Origin: Alistipes sp.
Lineage (GTDB): Bacteria; Bacteroidota; Bacteroidia; Bacteroidales; Rikenellaceae
Assembly (NCBI GenBank): GCA_017398555.1
Contig: JAFQFV010000025.1
Location: forward strand, 1-64,000
Direction of reading: 5' to 3'
DNA: 64,000 nt
Under the pieces are notes generated by a model. That model saw only the letters and a list, made by a program, of their open reading frames with translations. It was not told the DNA's origin and did no database searches. A program made the position numbers and the translations under genes. This document shows, one piece after another, positions 24,912 to 34,614 of the stretch. The number at the start of each line of letters is the position of its first letter. The stretch's first letter is position 1.

Positions 24912-25750
24912 TGAAGTATAACGAACAGGATTTACAACAATTACACACCGTTCTCTACCAAATCTTGGCAGAGATTGACCGTGTATGCAAAAAGCATAAC
25001 ATCCCCTACTTTATCCAGGGTGGTAGTGCCATTGGCGCCTTCTACAACAAGGGCATAGTGCCGTGGGATGACGATATAGATGTGGGTATGACCCGCGAAA
25101 ACTACAACCGCTTCCTTGAGGTTGCACCCACAGAGCTTGGCACCGACTACTTCCTTGAGTGGTTTGGCTCAGAGCCTAACACCCCATTCTACTTTGCAAA
25201 AGTAAAGCGTAACAATACCCTGTTTGTCGAGCATATTTGGCGTAATATGGATATCCACCACGGCATCTTTGTCGATATCTTCCCCTACGACCGCATCCCC
25301 GATAACAAGCGTTGCGAGAAGATGCACCGCTTTGCTGCCAAATTCTGGATTAACTGCTTTATGGGCAAGCAGATATGGCTCTGGAAGCACTGCGGCAAGT
25401 GTCAGATAGACGACCCGCTGCCAAAGTCGTGGATTAGTTGTGCAGCGATTAAGGCTATCTGTCTGTTGATGTCCCGTAAGGCTATCTACAACAAGATGTG
25501 CCGCGTGCTCGCTCGTCATAACGGCAAGGATACCGAGTATATAAATATAGTCCGTATGCCGAAGGACCAGATTCGCCGTCGTTACGCCGAAAACCCTGTT
25601 CTTATGGAGTTTGGCGGTATGCAGATACCAGTTCCTGACAATGTCGAGGAGTATCTGCGCCACCACTACCCTAACCTGCGCCCCGTACTTCCGGTAGAGG
25701 AGCAGATAAACCACGCACCATATAAATTAGTATTCGATACAGAGCAATGA
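24911..25750 (+). CDS. LicD-family phosphotransferase
   Basis: A 279-residue LicD/nucleotidyltransferase-fold protein. The diagnostic region is FIQGGSAIGAFYNKGIVPWDDDIDVGM, whose WDDDID aspartates bind metal. LicD proteins transfer phosphocholine or similar groups from a CDP carrier to surface glycans. No licA/licC choline genes are in the window, so the group transferred is unknown. Its start shares one base with the LuxE stop and its end overlaps the glycosyltransferase by four bases. Confidence 0.88.
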   Translation: MKYNEQDLQQLHTVLYQILAEIDRVCKKHNIPYFIQGGSAIGAFYNKGIVPWDDDIDVGMTRENYNRFLEVAPTELGTDYFLEWFGSEPNTPFYFAKVKRNNTLFVEHIWRNMDIHHGIFVDIFPYDRIPDNKRCEKMHRFAAKFWINCFMGKQIWLWKHCGKCQIDDPLPKSWISCAAIKAICLLMSRKAIYNKMCRVLARHNGKDTEYINIVRMPKDQIRRRYAENPVLMEFGGMQIPVPDNVEEYLRHHYPNLRPVLPVEEQINHAPYKLVFDTEQ

Positions 25751-26811
25751 AACGGACAAAAAGGCTATCGGTCATAATCCCAACCTATAATATGGCGGCA
25801 CTGCTTCCCCAGTGTCTGGACTCCCTTGTGCGTTCAGCAGCCGCATCTTCGCTCGATGTTGTGGTTGTAAATGATGGCAGCCGTGATGCTTCATTGTCTA
25901 TTGCCCAGCGCTATGCTGACCACCACCCCGATATTGTCCGCATAATCGACAAGCCTAACGGCAACTACGGTTCGACTATCAACGCCGCCCTACCAACACT
26001 AAAGGGCGAGTATGTCAAGATTCTCGACGCCGATGATACTTTCAACTGCTCGGCAGTGGTTCGTATGGTCGATTTTCTAAAGAGTGTATCGGGCGTAGAT
26101 ATGGTTGTAGGGCCATTTATCGAGATTCACCCCAAGTCGGAGTATAAGATAAACTACACCCTTAACAAGCAGCAACCATACGACACGGAGAGGATATATA
26201 AGGCGGAGCAGGTGATTAAAGAGGGACATATCCCATTCTTTATGATGCACTCTATCGCCTACCGCACCGAGCTACTGCAGCAGATGGGCTACAGACAGAG
26301 TGAGGGTATATCCTACACCGACCAGCAGTGGTGTTTCTTCCCTATCTTCAATGTTCAGACTATCGCATTTACCGATATTCCGCTCTACCGTTATAACCTC
26401 ACACGCGAGGGGCAGACTATGGATATGGCTGTGCAGCTGAAGAGTATCTCGCAACTGACAGAGGTTGTCCTCAGTATGGCAGAGTATCTGAAAGAGCACC
26501 AGAGCGAGGTATCAAAAGCTCGTCGTTACTTCCTTGCAGTGGTCGTTACACGCCGTATGCAGGGTGTGCTGAGGCGTTTTCTGCTCGATATGAATGATAA
26601 GCAGTTCGACACTTCAGCTTTCACAACAACTCTGGAGCAGTTCAAGGCTGCAGCCCCTCTACCACTCAAGGTTAGAGTAAATCGTATGCTCGACATCGAC
26701 CTTTTGGAGTATTGGCAGAGCAATGGTTGTCGCTATCCACAGTGGAGACGAGATATACTTATAAAACTCGATAACCTTATGCAGTGGGTCTATCGATTGA
26801 AAAACTACTAA
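25747..26811 (+). CDS. Family 2 glycosyltransferase
   Basis: A 354-residue GT2 enzyme with a GT-A fold. Visible are SVIIPTYNMAALLPQCLDSL, the nucleotide-binding VVVVNDGSRDAS, KPNGNYGSTINAAL and the metal motif DADD near residue 100. No membrane helix is predicted by eye, so it likely works at the inner face of the membrane. The sugar donor cannot be read from sequence. It is coupled by ATGA overlap to licD and ends 9 bp before the short peptide gene. Confidence 0.87.
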   Translation: MKRTKRLSVIIPTYNMAALLPQCLDSLVRSAAASSLDVVVVNDGSRDASLSIAQRYADHHPDIVRIIDKPNGNYGSTINAALPTLKGEYVKILDADDTFNCSAVVRMVDFLKSVSGVDMVVGPFIEIHPKSEYKINYTLNKQQPYDTERIYKAEQVIKEGHIPFFMMHSIAYRTELLQQMGYRQSEGISYTDQQWCFFPIFNVQTIAFTDIPLYRYNLTREGQTMDMAVQLKSISQLTEVVLSMAEYLKEHQSEVSKARRYFLAVVVTRRMQGVLRRFLLDMNDKQFDTSAFTTTLEQFKAAAPLPLKVRVNRMLDIDLLEYWQSNGCRYPQWRRDILIKLDNLMQWVYRLKNY

Positions 26812-26820
26812 AATAGAGAT

Positions 26821-26946
26821 ATGATTAAACCTATCTACGTTGCACCCGTTGTGCGCATTGTGAATATCGCCCTTGAGAGGGGCTTTGCAGTATCTGCAGA
26901 TGACAATTTTGAGCAACCCGAGTACGGCGGTGCCGACAACCTATAA
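26821..26946 (+). CDS. 41-residue peptide, Bacteroidales short YxxP type
   Basis: An intact 41-codon frame, MIKPIYVAPVVRIVNIALER followed by GFAVSADDNFEQPEYGGADN and a final L. It has no signal peptide. Very short proteins with this pattern (a start such as MKxxYxxPxxxxxxxx, a central G-F-A-x-S and an acidic Gly/Asn tail) are common just upstream of fimbrillin-like and other surface lipoprotein genes in Bacteroidales; their role is unknown. Here it sits 9 bp after the glycosyltransferase and 11 bp before the fimbrillin-like gene, with consistent coding spacing, which supports it being real. Confidence 0.7.
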   Translation: MIKPIYVAPVVRIVNIALERGFAVSADDNFEQPEYGGADNL

Positions 26947-26957
26947 AACTACCTATC

Positions 26958-29900
26958 ATGAAGAGATTTTTTACACTTTTGCTCTCTGCAGCAACCTTAA
27001 TATGCTCTTGTACACAGAGCCTTGAGACAGATATAGAGGTGGCACGCAAGCCTCTGAGCTTCTACGTAGATTTTGACGGCACCCGTATCGAATTTACCGA
27101 CCAAAACAGATATAGTTGGGAGGGGGATGAAATTTTAGGTACCTACATCCGCTCTACCGAGACTACTATCAACGCCCCCGCCACACTCACCTTTGCCGAT
27201 GGCAGAGCTATGTGCCACACAATGGTCAGTAGCTACGCTGCGGGCGATAATCTCCACGTTTACTATCCATGGAGTGAGCTGAATGATACAAATGGCCCCG
27301 ACAATGTCACTCTGACCATTCCTTCAGTGCAGAAACAGGCTGTGGCAGGCGACTTTGCCGTTGAGAATATGCCGATGGTAAGCTCTTCCCTTACCCTCGA
27401 CCCTGCAACAGATACGAAGGTCTATATGCGACCTGTAGCCGGGTTTATCCGCATAAACATCTACTCATCCACAGCCCTCTCGGAGAGCGTTCGCGCTGTT
27501 ACATATAGTGCTATCGACAGCCCTATTGCCGGTGATGTCACTGTCGATATGACAGCCGTCGAGAGTAGCGGAGAGTTCTTTATCAGCCAGGGTGACAAGA
27601 TGAGTGTCAGCCTCTCTGTGGCAGAGCCGTATGCTGTCACCACCTCACTCGAGCAGGCGAAACCGCTCTATATGGTACTTGCACCGAGCCATACAGAGGG
27701 TACACTTACCATCACCACAGACAAGGCTATATACACCTACGAGAACTACTGCGCAAATGTTGGTCGCAACAAGTACTACGACCTGAATATCGACCTGAGC
27801 AGGGCAGCCTCACGCCAATCTATCGAGGGCGATTGGGGCGGTGGCGATGGTAGCGCGGAGTCCCCTTACCTTATCCGCACTGCCGAGGATTTAGTGCGCC
27901 TTGCCGAGGTTATAAATAGTAACGATACCTACACATCTTATAACGATAAGCACTACCGCCAGCTCTGCGATATAGATATGTCGGGCATAAGCCTGCTCCC
28001 TATCGGAGCGACAAAAAACCGCGCCTTTAAGGGCACTTACGATGGCGGTGGTTTTACTATCAGCAACGCAAGCATCGCCCCATCAAGAGAGACTCTCCCT
28101 TGCGGTCTGTTCGGATATACCTCAAGCGCTACAATCAATGGTGTTACTGTCAAGGACTTTACTATCAACAGCACCTCCAACTATCAGTCAGCACTCGTGG
28201 CATACGCCATAGATAGCAATATCTCGAATTGTACTCTGCAGGGCAATGTAAACTTCTACAACCTCTATAGTGGAGGTCTTATAGGCCAAATGGAGGGCGG
28301 AGTTATCAGCCATTGCCGCATTGAGGGCAGGGTTGAGAATAATGTCAATGGCATTACACTCGACTCCGAGAGCAATGTCGCATATACAGCAGGTGTTGTG
28401 GGCTATGCGATTAATGGTGCGTTGATTGAGGATTGCACCCTTGCGGGCGATGTAGCGACAATGGGTCGCTATGCAGCCGGTATCGTGTCGCGCATAGATA
28501 ACTCAACCGTTCGCAACTGTACCGTTCTAAATACCGCCGAGGTGTCAAATGTATCGCACTATTGCGGTGGTATTGTGGCACTTATGACGGGTAATGATAG
28601 TCTTGTCGATGGTTGTCGTTTCGAGGGCCGTGTCAATACCAGCTACCCTATCGCCGGAGCTATCGTCGGCTCGGTTACTGCGGGTAAGGTTACAAATTCT
28701 ATCTCTACACGCACCTCATTTACAACAAGTTACGAAGGATATTCAGGCGGTATCGTGGGTCAAATATATACCGCTACCGCATCAGACATCGCCATTATTG
28801 ACCACTGCGCCGCCTATGGACAGGTTGAGGGCGCATATAATATTGGCGGTATCGTGGGCTATATCTATCACCCTGTTGCAGGTGCATACGCGGGCATTAC
28901 CAACTGCGCTGTTGTGGGCAGTAAGCTCATCTCGCGTGGTGCAAACTCAAACGGATACAACCTTGTCGGCGGTCTTGCCGGTTGGTTGAAAGGTAGTGGC
29001 ACAATTGTCATTGCAGCCTGCTCAGCACGCCCTTATGAGGTTCACGGAGCACCGATAAGCAAGGGCACCACAACCAAAGAGCTCATCTCCGGACTTGTTG
29101 CCTGCTTTGATAGCAGCGGTATTGTTATGGATGGTTGTTATACCGACCTTGCCCGCACAAATACCCTTTGGGGCTTTGAGCCTATCGCTGTAACTATCTC
29201 TGGCACAGTACGTCACGGAGCACTCTTCGGCTACTCATACAACAACGCAGCAGTCAATAGCTGCTACTGCGGCGAGACCCTTCCAATCCACGGCAGCGTG
29301 GGCAGTGGTAAGAGCGTTACTACAACAAATTGCTCTATCTTCGCCCCTACACAGATGACCGACGGCACACTGCTTGCCGCGCTCAATGCTGCATCTGCAG
29401 CCTATACTCCTGCCGCAAACACCCCTGCTGCCGATAGCTGGGCTACAGATAGTGAGGGTTTTCCTATTCCTGCCAATCTGCCGATAGATACCACGCCGAC
29501 AAATGCAACACCAAAGCGCGTGAGCGTTATCGGCGACTCTATATCAACATTTAGAGGCTATATCCCTTACGCATATAGCACCTACTATCCGCGTACAGAT
29601 GGCACCTTCCTCTCTGTTAATGACACCTATTGGCACCGCCTGATATACAAGCATATGACCAACGCCCGCCTTGAGCGCAATATCGCCTACTCAGGCTCGT
29701 GGGTCACAAATGCCGAGGCAAGCGCATCAACCTACTTCGCCAAGCGATTTATGGATCAGAATGGCGTGGGTAATGCCGATATAGTAATTATCCACGGCGG
29801 AACGAACGACTGGAATAAGAAGGTTGTTAATCTTGTCGATGGCTTAGGCATCCGCTCTACAACTTGTCCGACAGATGAACAACTTGCGCCAATCTTTGCA

Positions 29901-30263
29901 GCAGCCGATGCTGCAACAACGCGCAGTCAAATTGAGGCTCTTGACGATACAACCTTCTGCGAGGCATATATAAAACTGATAAAGCTCGTCATCGACCGCA
30001 ATCCGAATGTAAAGATTGTCTGTCTTATTGGTGACTACGTAGGCGTAGGCGTTGAGCTGGCGACACTCAAACTCGCCGAGCACTTCCCAAATAACTGTAG
30101 AAGCGTGGATCTTCGCGCCGTCAATGGCTTTAACGACCAAACCTGTATGCCGAAGCTCTACTATAGCTCAACCAACACAGGCCAGTGCCACCCAAATCAG
30201 CAGGCTATGGCATTTATCGCCGAGAAGATTTACAAAGAACTCGGCACTTGGCTTGAGGAGTAA
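26958..30263 (+). CDS. Surface lipoprotein: fimbrillin-like, GLUG repeats, SGNH esterase
   Basis: An 1101-residue exported lipoprotein (MKRFFTLLLSAATLICSC). Residues about 20-290 resemble a fimbrillin-like Mfa2/FimA-type beta domain (YSWEGDEILGTYI, PVAGFIRINIYSS). Residues about 295-800 are a repeated GLUG-type beta-helix (GGLIGQMEGGVISHC, AGVVGYAINGALIEDC, GGIVGYIYHP). Residues about 850-1101 are an SGNH hydrolase domain with VIGDSIST (Ser block I), HGGTNDW (block III) and QCHPNQQ (block V His). The combination suggests a cell-surface adhesin that removes acyl groups from a glycan or lipid. It ends the rightward cluster. Confidence 0.82.
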   Translation: MKRFFTLLLSAATLICSCTQSLETDIEVARKPLSFYVDFDGTRIEFTDQNRYSWEGDEILGTYIRSTETTINAPATLTFADGRAMCHTMVSSYAAGDNLHVYYPWSELNDTNGPDNVTLTIPSVQKQAVAGDFAVENMPMVSSSLTLDPATDTKVYMRPVAGFIRINIYSSTALSESVRAVTYSAIDSPIAGDVTVDMTAVESSGEFFISQGDKMSVSLSVAEPYAVTTSLEQAKPLYMVLAPSHTEGTLTITTDKAIYTYENYCANVGRNKYYDLNIDLSRAASRQSIEGDWGGGDGSAESPYLIRTAEDLVRLAEVINSNDTYTSYNDKHYRQLCDIDMSGISLLPIGATKNRAFKGTYDGGGFTISNASIAPSRETLPCGLFGYTSSATINGVTVKDFTINSTSNYQSALVAYAIDSNISNCTLQGNVNFYNLYSGGLIGQMEGGVISHCRIEGRVENNVNGITLDSESNVAYTAGVVGYAINGALIEDCTLAGDVATMGRYAAGIVSRIDNSTVRNCTVLNTAEVSNVSHYCGGIVALMTGNDSLVDGCRFEGRVNTSYPIAGAIVGSVTAGKVTNSISTRTSFTTSYEGYSGGIVGQIYTATASDIAIIDHCAAYGQVEGAYNIGGIVGYIYHPVAGAYAGITNCAVVGSKLISRGANSNGYNLVGGLAGWLKGSGTIVIAACSARPYEVHGAPISKGTTTKELISGLVACFDSSGIVMDGCYTDLARTNTLWGFEPIAVTISGTVRHGALFGYSYNNAAVNSCYCGETLPIHGSVGSGKSVTTTNCSIFAPTQMTDGTLLAALNAASAAYTPAANTPAADSWATDSEGFPIPANLPIDTTPTNATPKRVSVIGDSISTFRGYIPYAYSTYYPRTDGTFLSVNDTYWHRLIYKHMTNARLERNIAYSGSWVTNAEASASTYFAKRFMDQNGVGNADIVIIHGGTNDWNKKVVNLVDGLGIRSTTCPTDEQLAPIFAAADAATTRSQIEALDDTTFCEAYIKLIKLVIDRNPNVKIVCLIGDYVGVGVELATLKLAEHFPNNCRSVDLRAVNGFNDQTCMPKLYYSSTNTGQCHPNQQAMAFIAEKIYKELGTWLEE

Positions 30264-30281
30264 AATTCGACACTACAAAAA

Positions 30282-30312
30282 AAGAGGTTGGCAAAAAGCC
30301 AACCTCTTCTAC
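30282..30312. terminator. Bidirectional terminator after the surface lipoprotein gene
   Basis: Perfect 10-bp stem AGAGGTTGGC / GCCAACCTCT, loop AAAAA. The T run is stronger leftward (seven or more T) than rightward, so it may also catch leftward read-through from infC. Confidence 0.75.
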
Positions 30313-30360
30313 TATCTACCTGTTTTACACAAATTTGCACACCGTTATACCCGTGTACCG

Positions 30361-30487
30361 TTTTGTCGTCAAAATGTGTTAGAGATGGTGCATCGCGTAA
30401 AAAGCCCAGCGATGGATAGTACTAAAGCGTACAGCCATTGCTGGGTTTTTAGGGATGTGCCATATATGACACATTTTCACGACAAAT
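30361..30487 (+). repeat. Palindromic 3'-end repeat, complete copy (infC)
   Basis: The cleanest copy: TTTTGTCGTCAAAATGTGTT pairs with GACACATTTTCACGACAAA, GATGGTGCATCGC with GGATGTGCC, and CCCAGCGATGG with CCATTGCTGGG; core ATAGTACTAAAGCGTACAG. It lies 11 bases after the infC stop codon, between convergent genes. Confidence 0.87.
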
Positions 30488-30498
30488 GTCGCTAAAAT

Positions 30499-31092
30499 CT
30501 AATTCTTCTTTGGCTTTGGCGCAAGAATCATATTCATCTTCTTACCCTCCAAAGTTGGCATAACCTCAACCTTTGCAATATCCTCAAGGGCTGTTGCAAA
30601 GCGGAGGAGAAGAATCTCGCCCTGCTCCTTAAATACGATACTACGACCGCGGAAGAAGACATACGCCTTGACCTTTGCACCCTCCTTGATGAAGTTCTCG
30701 GCGTGGCGGAGCTTAAAGTTAAAATCGTGGTCATCTGTCTGCGGACCGAAGCGAATCTCCTTGATTACCACCTTGGTCTGCTTTGCCTTAATCTCCTTCT
30801 GCTTTTTCTTCTGCTGATAGAGGAACTTCTGATAGTCAACGATGCGACATACCGGAGGCTCGGCATTTGGAGAGATCTCGACCAGGTCGAGCTCCATCTC
30901 ATCAGCCAGGGCAATAGCCTTAGCGATAGGGAGAACAAGGTTTGGCTCAACATTGTCGCCTACAACACGAACGGTAGGAGCCGTAATCTCGTTATTAATG
31001 CGGTTTGGGTTCTCCTTTACAGGACGACGACCGCGATTTTGATTCCCCTGAGCATTCTGCGGACGGGGAGTAAATGGTTTGAAACCAGCCAT
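30499..31092 (-). CDS. infC: Translation initiation factor IF-3
   Basis: A 197-residue IF-3. The N-terminal domain begins [17 protein letters not shown] and includes [22 protein letters not shown], a strongly conserved stretch; the C-terminal domain has [24 protein letters not shown] and [14 protein letters not shown]. The start is an ordinary ATG (31090-31092), with a basic N-terminal extension of about 30 residues usual in this phylum. It lies 80 bp after thrS. The usual followers rpmI and rplT are absent; a palindromic repeat and a convergent gene follow. Confidence 0.97.
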   Translation of the reverse strand: MAGFKPFTPRPQNAQGNQNRGRRPVKENPNRINNEITAPTVRVVGDNVEPNLVLPIAKAIALADEMELDLVEISPNAEPPVCRIVDYQKFLYQQKKKQKEIKAKQTKVVIKEIRFGPQTDDHDFNFKLRHAENFIKEGAKVKAYVFFRGRSIVFKEQGEILLLRFATALEDIAKVEVMPTLEGKKMNMILAPKPKKN

Positions 31093-31133
31093 TAAAGTTG
31101 TTAAATGTTAATAAAATAAAAATATGTGTGTAG

Positions 31134-31157
31134 TGAGGGTTACACGAGGTAACCCTC
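31134..31157 (-). promoter_or_regulatory. Hairpin in the thrS-infC gap
   Basis: Perfect stem GAGGGTTAC / GTAACCCTC with a five-base loop, 16 bp after the thrS stop and 42 bp before infC. There is no long T run, so a processing site or partial terminator is more likely than a full terminator. Confidence 0.45.
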
Positions 31158-31172
31158 TCATTCTACGAAATT

Positions 31173-33119
31173 TTAGTGCATTTTGTTCGCCTCAATCTCC
31201 TCTTTTACAAGGTTGTGCATATACTCACAGTACTGCTCAAGTGACATTGTACCCTTGTCACCATCGCCCTGTGCACGAACAGATACTGCACGCTCGGCAG
31301 CCTCCTTCTCACCTACGATAAGCAGGTAAGGGATACGCTTAAGCTCGTTATCACGAATCTTACGACCAATCTTCTCGTTACGATCGTCAATCTGTGCACG
31401 AACATCGTTTGCATTGAGGTAAGCTACAACCTCCTCTGCATAGGCGTTGAACTTCTCAGAGATAGGAAGCACTACGCACTGATCAGGAGCGAGCCAAAGT
31501 GGGAACTTACCTGCTGTATGCTCCAAAAGCACAGCCACGAAACGCTCCATAGAGCCAAATGGCGCACGGTGAATCATAATCGGGCGGTGGAGCTTATCGT
31601 CTGCACCCTTGTATGTAAGGTCAAAACGCTCAGGCAGGTTGTAATCCACCTGAATAGTACCCAACTGCCAGCTACGACCAAGTGCATCCTTAACCATAAA
31701 GTCGAGCTTAGGGCCATAGAATGCAGCCTCACCTGTCTCAACAACGGTATTAAGACCCTTCTCCTGGCAAGCCTGAATAATAGCGTTCTCAGCCTTCTCC
31801 CAATTCTCATCCGAGCCGATATACTTCGATGTATTCTCAGGGTCACGGAGTGAAATCTGAGCTGTGTACTTATCGAACTTCAGTGTGCGGAAGATGTAGA
31901 GCACGATGTCGATAACCTTCTCGAACTCCTCCAGAAGCTGGTCAGGACGCACGAAGAGGTGAGCATCATCCTGAGTAAATGAACGTACACGAGTAAGACC
32001 GTGGAGCTCACCACTCTGCTCATAACGATATACAGTACCGAACTCTGCAAGACGAACAGGCAGATCCTTGTAAGAACGAGGCTTGCTGCGGTAAATCTCG
32101 CAGTGGTGAGGACAGTTCATCGGCTTGAGCAGATACTCCTCGCCCTCAAATGGGGTGTGGATAGGCTGGAATGAGTCCTTACCATACTTTGCATAGTGGC
32201 CTGAAGTCACATAGAGGTCCTTATTACCGATATGCGGAGTGATAACCTGCTGGTAGCCGTGCTCCTTCTGAATCTTACGCAAGAAGCGCTCCAGACGGTC
32301 ACGAAGCTCTGCACCCTTTGGAAGCCACAAAGGCAGACCCTGACCTACGCGCTGTGAGAATGTAAAGAGCTCAAGCTCCTTACCCAGCTTACGGTGGTCA
32401 CGCTTCTTTGCCTCCTCGAGCATCTGCAGATACTCGTCAAGCATCGCCTTCTTAGGGAATGATATACCGTAGATACGGGTGAGCATCTTATTCTTCTCAT
32501 CACCACGCCAATAAGCACCTGCAACAGCAGTAAGCTTGATAGCCTTAATAAAGCCTGTGTGTGGGATATGCGGGCCACGGCACAAATCGGTAAATGCACC
32601 GTTGCTATAGAACGAGATTGTACCATCCTCAAGTGCTGAGATAAGCTCAACCTTGTACTGGTCACCCTTCTCTGTAAATGTCTTCAATGCGTCAGCCTTA
32701 GCTACCTCTGTACGAACAAGAACCTCCTTGTTACGAGCCAGCTCAGCCATCTTAGCCTCAATCTTTGGAAGATCAGACTCCAAAATAGATACCGGACAAT
32801 CTACATCGTAGTAGAAACCCTGCTCAATAGCAGGACCGATACCGAACTTAATGCCCGGATAGAGCGCCTCAAGCGCCTCTGCGAGCAGGTGAGATGAAGT
32901 GTGCCAGAAGGCGTGCTTACCCTCTGCATCCTCCCACTTGTAGAATTTAATAGTGCAATCGTTCTCGATTGCGCGTGACAAATCGACAGTCACATCATTT
33001 ACCGAAGCAGCCAAGCAGTCCGCAGCTAAACGAGGGCTGATACTCTCGGCAACCTGATAAGCAGTTGTTCCCGCAGCATACTCTCTTACCGAGCCATCGG
33101 GAAAGGTTACTTTAACCAT
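31173..33119 (-). CDS. thrS: Threonyl-tRNA synthetase
   Basis: A 648-residue class II ThrRS. The TGS domain is at the N-terminus ([19 protein letters not shown]), the editing domain holds [11 protein letters not shown] and the second zinc-like motif around GPHIPHTG, the catalytic core has [10 protein letters not shown] (zinc cysteine), [16 protein letters not shown] and the C-terminal anticodon-binding domain reads [17 protein letters not shown]. Full length for the family. It lies between pdxA (66 bp upstream) and infC. Confidence 0.98.
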   Translation of the reverse strand: MVKVTFPDGSVREYAAGTTAYQVAESISPRLAADCLAASVNDVTVDLSRAIENDCTIKFYKWEDAEGKHAFWHTSSHLLAEALEALYPGIKFGIGPAIEQGFYYDVDCPVSILESDLPKIEAKMAELARNKEVLVRTEVAKADALKTFTEKGDQYKVELISALEDGTISFYSNGAFTDLCRGPHIPHTGFIKAIKLTAVAGAYWRGDEKNKMLTRIYGISFPKKAMLDEYLQMLEEAKKRDHRKLGKELELFTFSQRVGQGLPLWLPKGAELRDRLERFLRKIQKEHGYQQVITPHIGNKDLYVTSGHYAKYGKDSFQPIHTPFEGEEYLLKPMNCPHHCEIYRSKPRSYKDLPVRLAEFGTVYRYEQSGELHGLTRVRSFTQDDAHLFVRPDQLLEEFEKVIDIVLYIFRTLKFDKYTAQISLRDPENTSKYIGSDENWEKAENAIIQACQEKGLNTVVETGEAAFYGPKLDFMVKDALGRSWQLGTIQVDYNLPERFDLTYKGADDKLHRPIMIHRAPFGSMERFVAVLLEHTAGKFPLWLAPDQCVVLPISEKFNAYAEEVVAYLNANDVRAQIDDRNEKIGRKIRDNELKRIPYLLIVGEKEAAERAVSVRAQGDGDKGTMSLEQYCEYMHNLVKEEIEANKMH

Positions 33120-33185
33120 AGTTTCTCTTCTTTTTATTTAATTGTTTATATTAACACCTTCGCAGCTCCACAATAACGAGACGGA

Positions 33186-34292
33186 TTACTGCTCAGTTGT
33201 GTCCTCAACTTTAATATCCTTCATCGACATATCCCTGCCACGATCACGCTCAAAGCGCTCTAACGGATTACGACTCCAACGGGCAAAAGAGTCACGACGA
33301 CGAACAATGTCAATAGCAGCATAGAGCGCATTACGCATCGACTGCGCATCTGCCACACCCTTGCCTGCAATATCATACGCCACACCGTGGTCAGGTGAGG
33401 TGCGAACAAGGTCAAGACCTGCCGTAAAGTTCACGCCATCAGGCGAGAGTGTCTTAAACGGAGTAAGTCCCTGATCGTGATACATCGCAAGTATCGCATC
33501 ATACCTACTAAAGCCTCCCGATGCAAACAGACCATCTGCCGCAAGTGGGCCAAAGGCGAGAACTCCCGACTCATACGCCTCAACAACTGCAGGGCGGATA
33601 ATCTCATTCTCCTCTGTACCAAGCAGACCGCCATCTCCCGCGTGAGGGTTGAGTGCAAGCACTGCAATACGAGGCTCTACAATACCAAAATCGCTCTTCA
33701 GAGTATCTCTGAGCGATGTTATCTGCTCAACAAGTGACTCCTTATCAAGCGATGAAGCCACCTTATCTACCGGAATGTGAATTGTTGCAAGAGCTACGCG
33801 AAGAATATCTGAACACATAATCATCATCGCATTGCCCTCCGACTTCGCCTCAAAAAACTCCGTATGACCTGTAAAGCCAAAGCCCGCATCGTTCATACTC
33901 TCCTTGCTTATTGGCGCTGTAACTACCGCCGCAAGCGAGCCATTATTTACATCCACAACAGCAGCCTCAAGTGCCGCCATAGCAGCCTTTGCAGCATCTG
34001 TCGTTGCCTTTCCGGGCTCTATCTTGAGATCCTTCTGTCCAACCTCCACAAAGTTCACGGCACCATAACGCGCCTGCTCTGCAGATGAGCAGTAGTAGAA
34101 CTTGAGTGGCTGCAACTCCTCATCCACCTCAACAAGTGACATATAGTGCTCCGCCGCCTTGCGATTACCATAAATCACCGGCGTACAGAGCTCTGTGACC
34201 ATCGGATCGATAAAGGTCTTTAATATCACCTCCCAGCCAATACCGTTGGTGTCACCCTGAGTTATACCTATCTTTATTCTGTTATCAAACAT
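33186..34292 (-). CDS. pdxA: 4-hydroxythreonine-4-phosphate dehydrogenase
   Basis: A 368-residue PdxA, which oxidises 4-phosphohydroxy-L-threonine in the DXP-dependent pathway to pyridoxal phosphate. Motifs are GITQGDTNGIGWEV at the start, APISKESMNDAGFGFTGHTEF with the metal/substrate histidine, LNPHAGDGGLLG, MYHDQGLTPFK and RTSPDHGVAYDIAG. The C-terminal tail (about 25 residues, ERDRGRDMSMKDIKVEDTTEQ-like) is charged and longer than in E. coli. It heads a likely pdxA-thrS-infC transcript; a TATCTTTG box is at 34312-34319. Confidence 0.96.
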   Translation of the reverse strand: MFDNRIKIGITQGDTNGIGWEVILKTFIDPMVTELCTPVIYGNRKAAEHYMSLVEVDEELQPLKFYYCSSAEQARYGAVNFVEVGQKDLKIEPGKATTDAAKAAMAALEAAVVDVNNGSLAAVVTAPISKESMNDAGFGFTGHTEFFEAKSEGNAMMIMCSDILRVALATIHIPVDKVASSLDKESLVEQITSLRDTLKSDFGIVEPRIAVLALNPHAGDGGLLGTEENEIIRPAVVEAYESGVLAFGPLAADGLFASGGFSRYDAILAMYHDQGLTPFKTLSPDGVNFTAGLDLVRTSPDHGVAYDIAGKGVADAQSMRNALYAAIDIVRRRDSFARWSRNPLERFERDRGRDMSMKDIKVEDTTEQ

Positions 34293-34370
34293 TTCCTAAC
34301 GCTTTAAGATACAAAGATATATCTTTTTTTTGAAATTAGTACGCGCGCACTAAAAAAATATATAGGTAAG

Positions 34371-34415
34371 GGTATTGGCTCGCCTACGGCGACCCGTCAC
34401 TGCTCCGCCTTGGCT
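34371..34415. repeat. Dispersed intergenic repeat, short segment
   Basis: Second copy of the segment at 4238-4282 (CTGCTCCGCCTTGGC here). At 34428-34461 it is followed by a right-end remnant of the palindromic family (CGCTATCACGACAAAA). No gene is seen in the 34293-34614 gap. Confidence 0.6.
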
Positions 34416-34485
34416 GTTTATTTGGGTTAACGGAAGTAGGTGTCCCGCTATCACGACAAAAGCTAGACCTTCCCCCTGAGTAAAG

Positions 34486-34613
34486 TTTTAGCGTCAAAAC
34501 GCGGTAGGTACAACGCTCAATAAAAAATCCCAGCGATGGATAGTACTAAATCGTACAGCCATTGCTGGAATTTTTTATTAGCGGAAGTAGATATCCGCGT
34601 TATCACGCTAAAA
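34486..34613 (+). repeat. Palindromic 3'-end repeat, complete copy (mutB)
   Basis: Ends TTTTAGCGTCAAAACGCGG and CCGCGTTATCACGCTAAAA: the terminal triplet GTC/GAC of other copies has become AGC/GCT on both sides. Inner stem CCAGCGATGG / CCATTGCTGG. It is one base from the mutB stop codon. Confidence 0.85.
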
Positions 34614-34614
34614 A

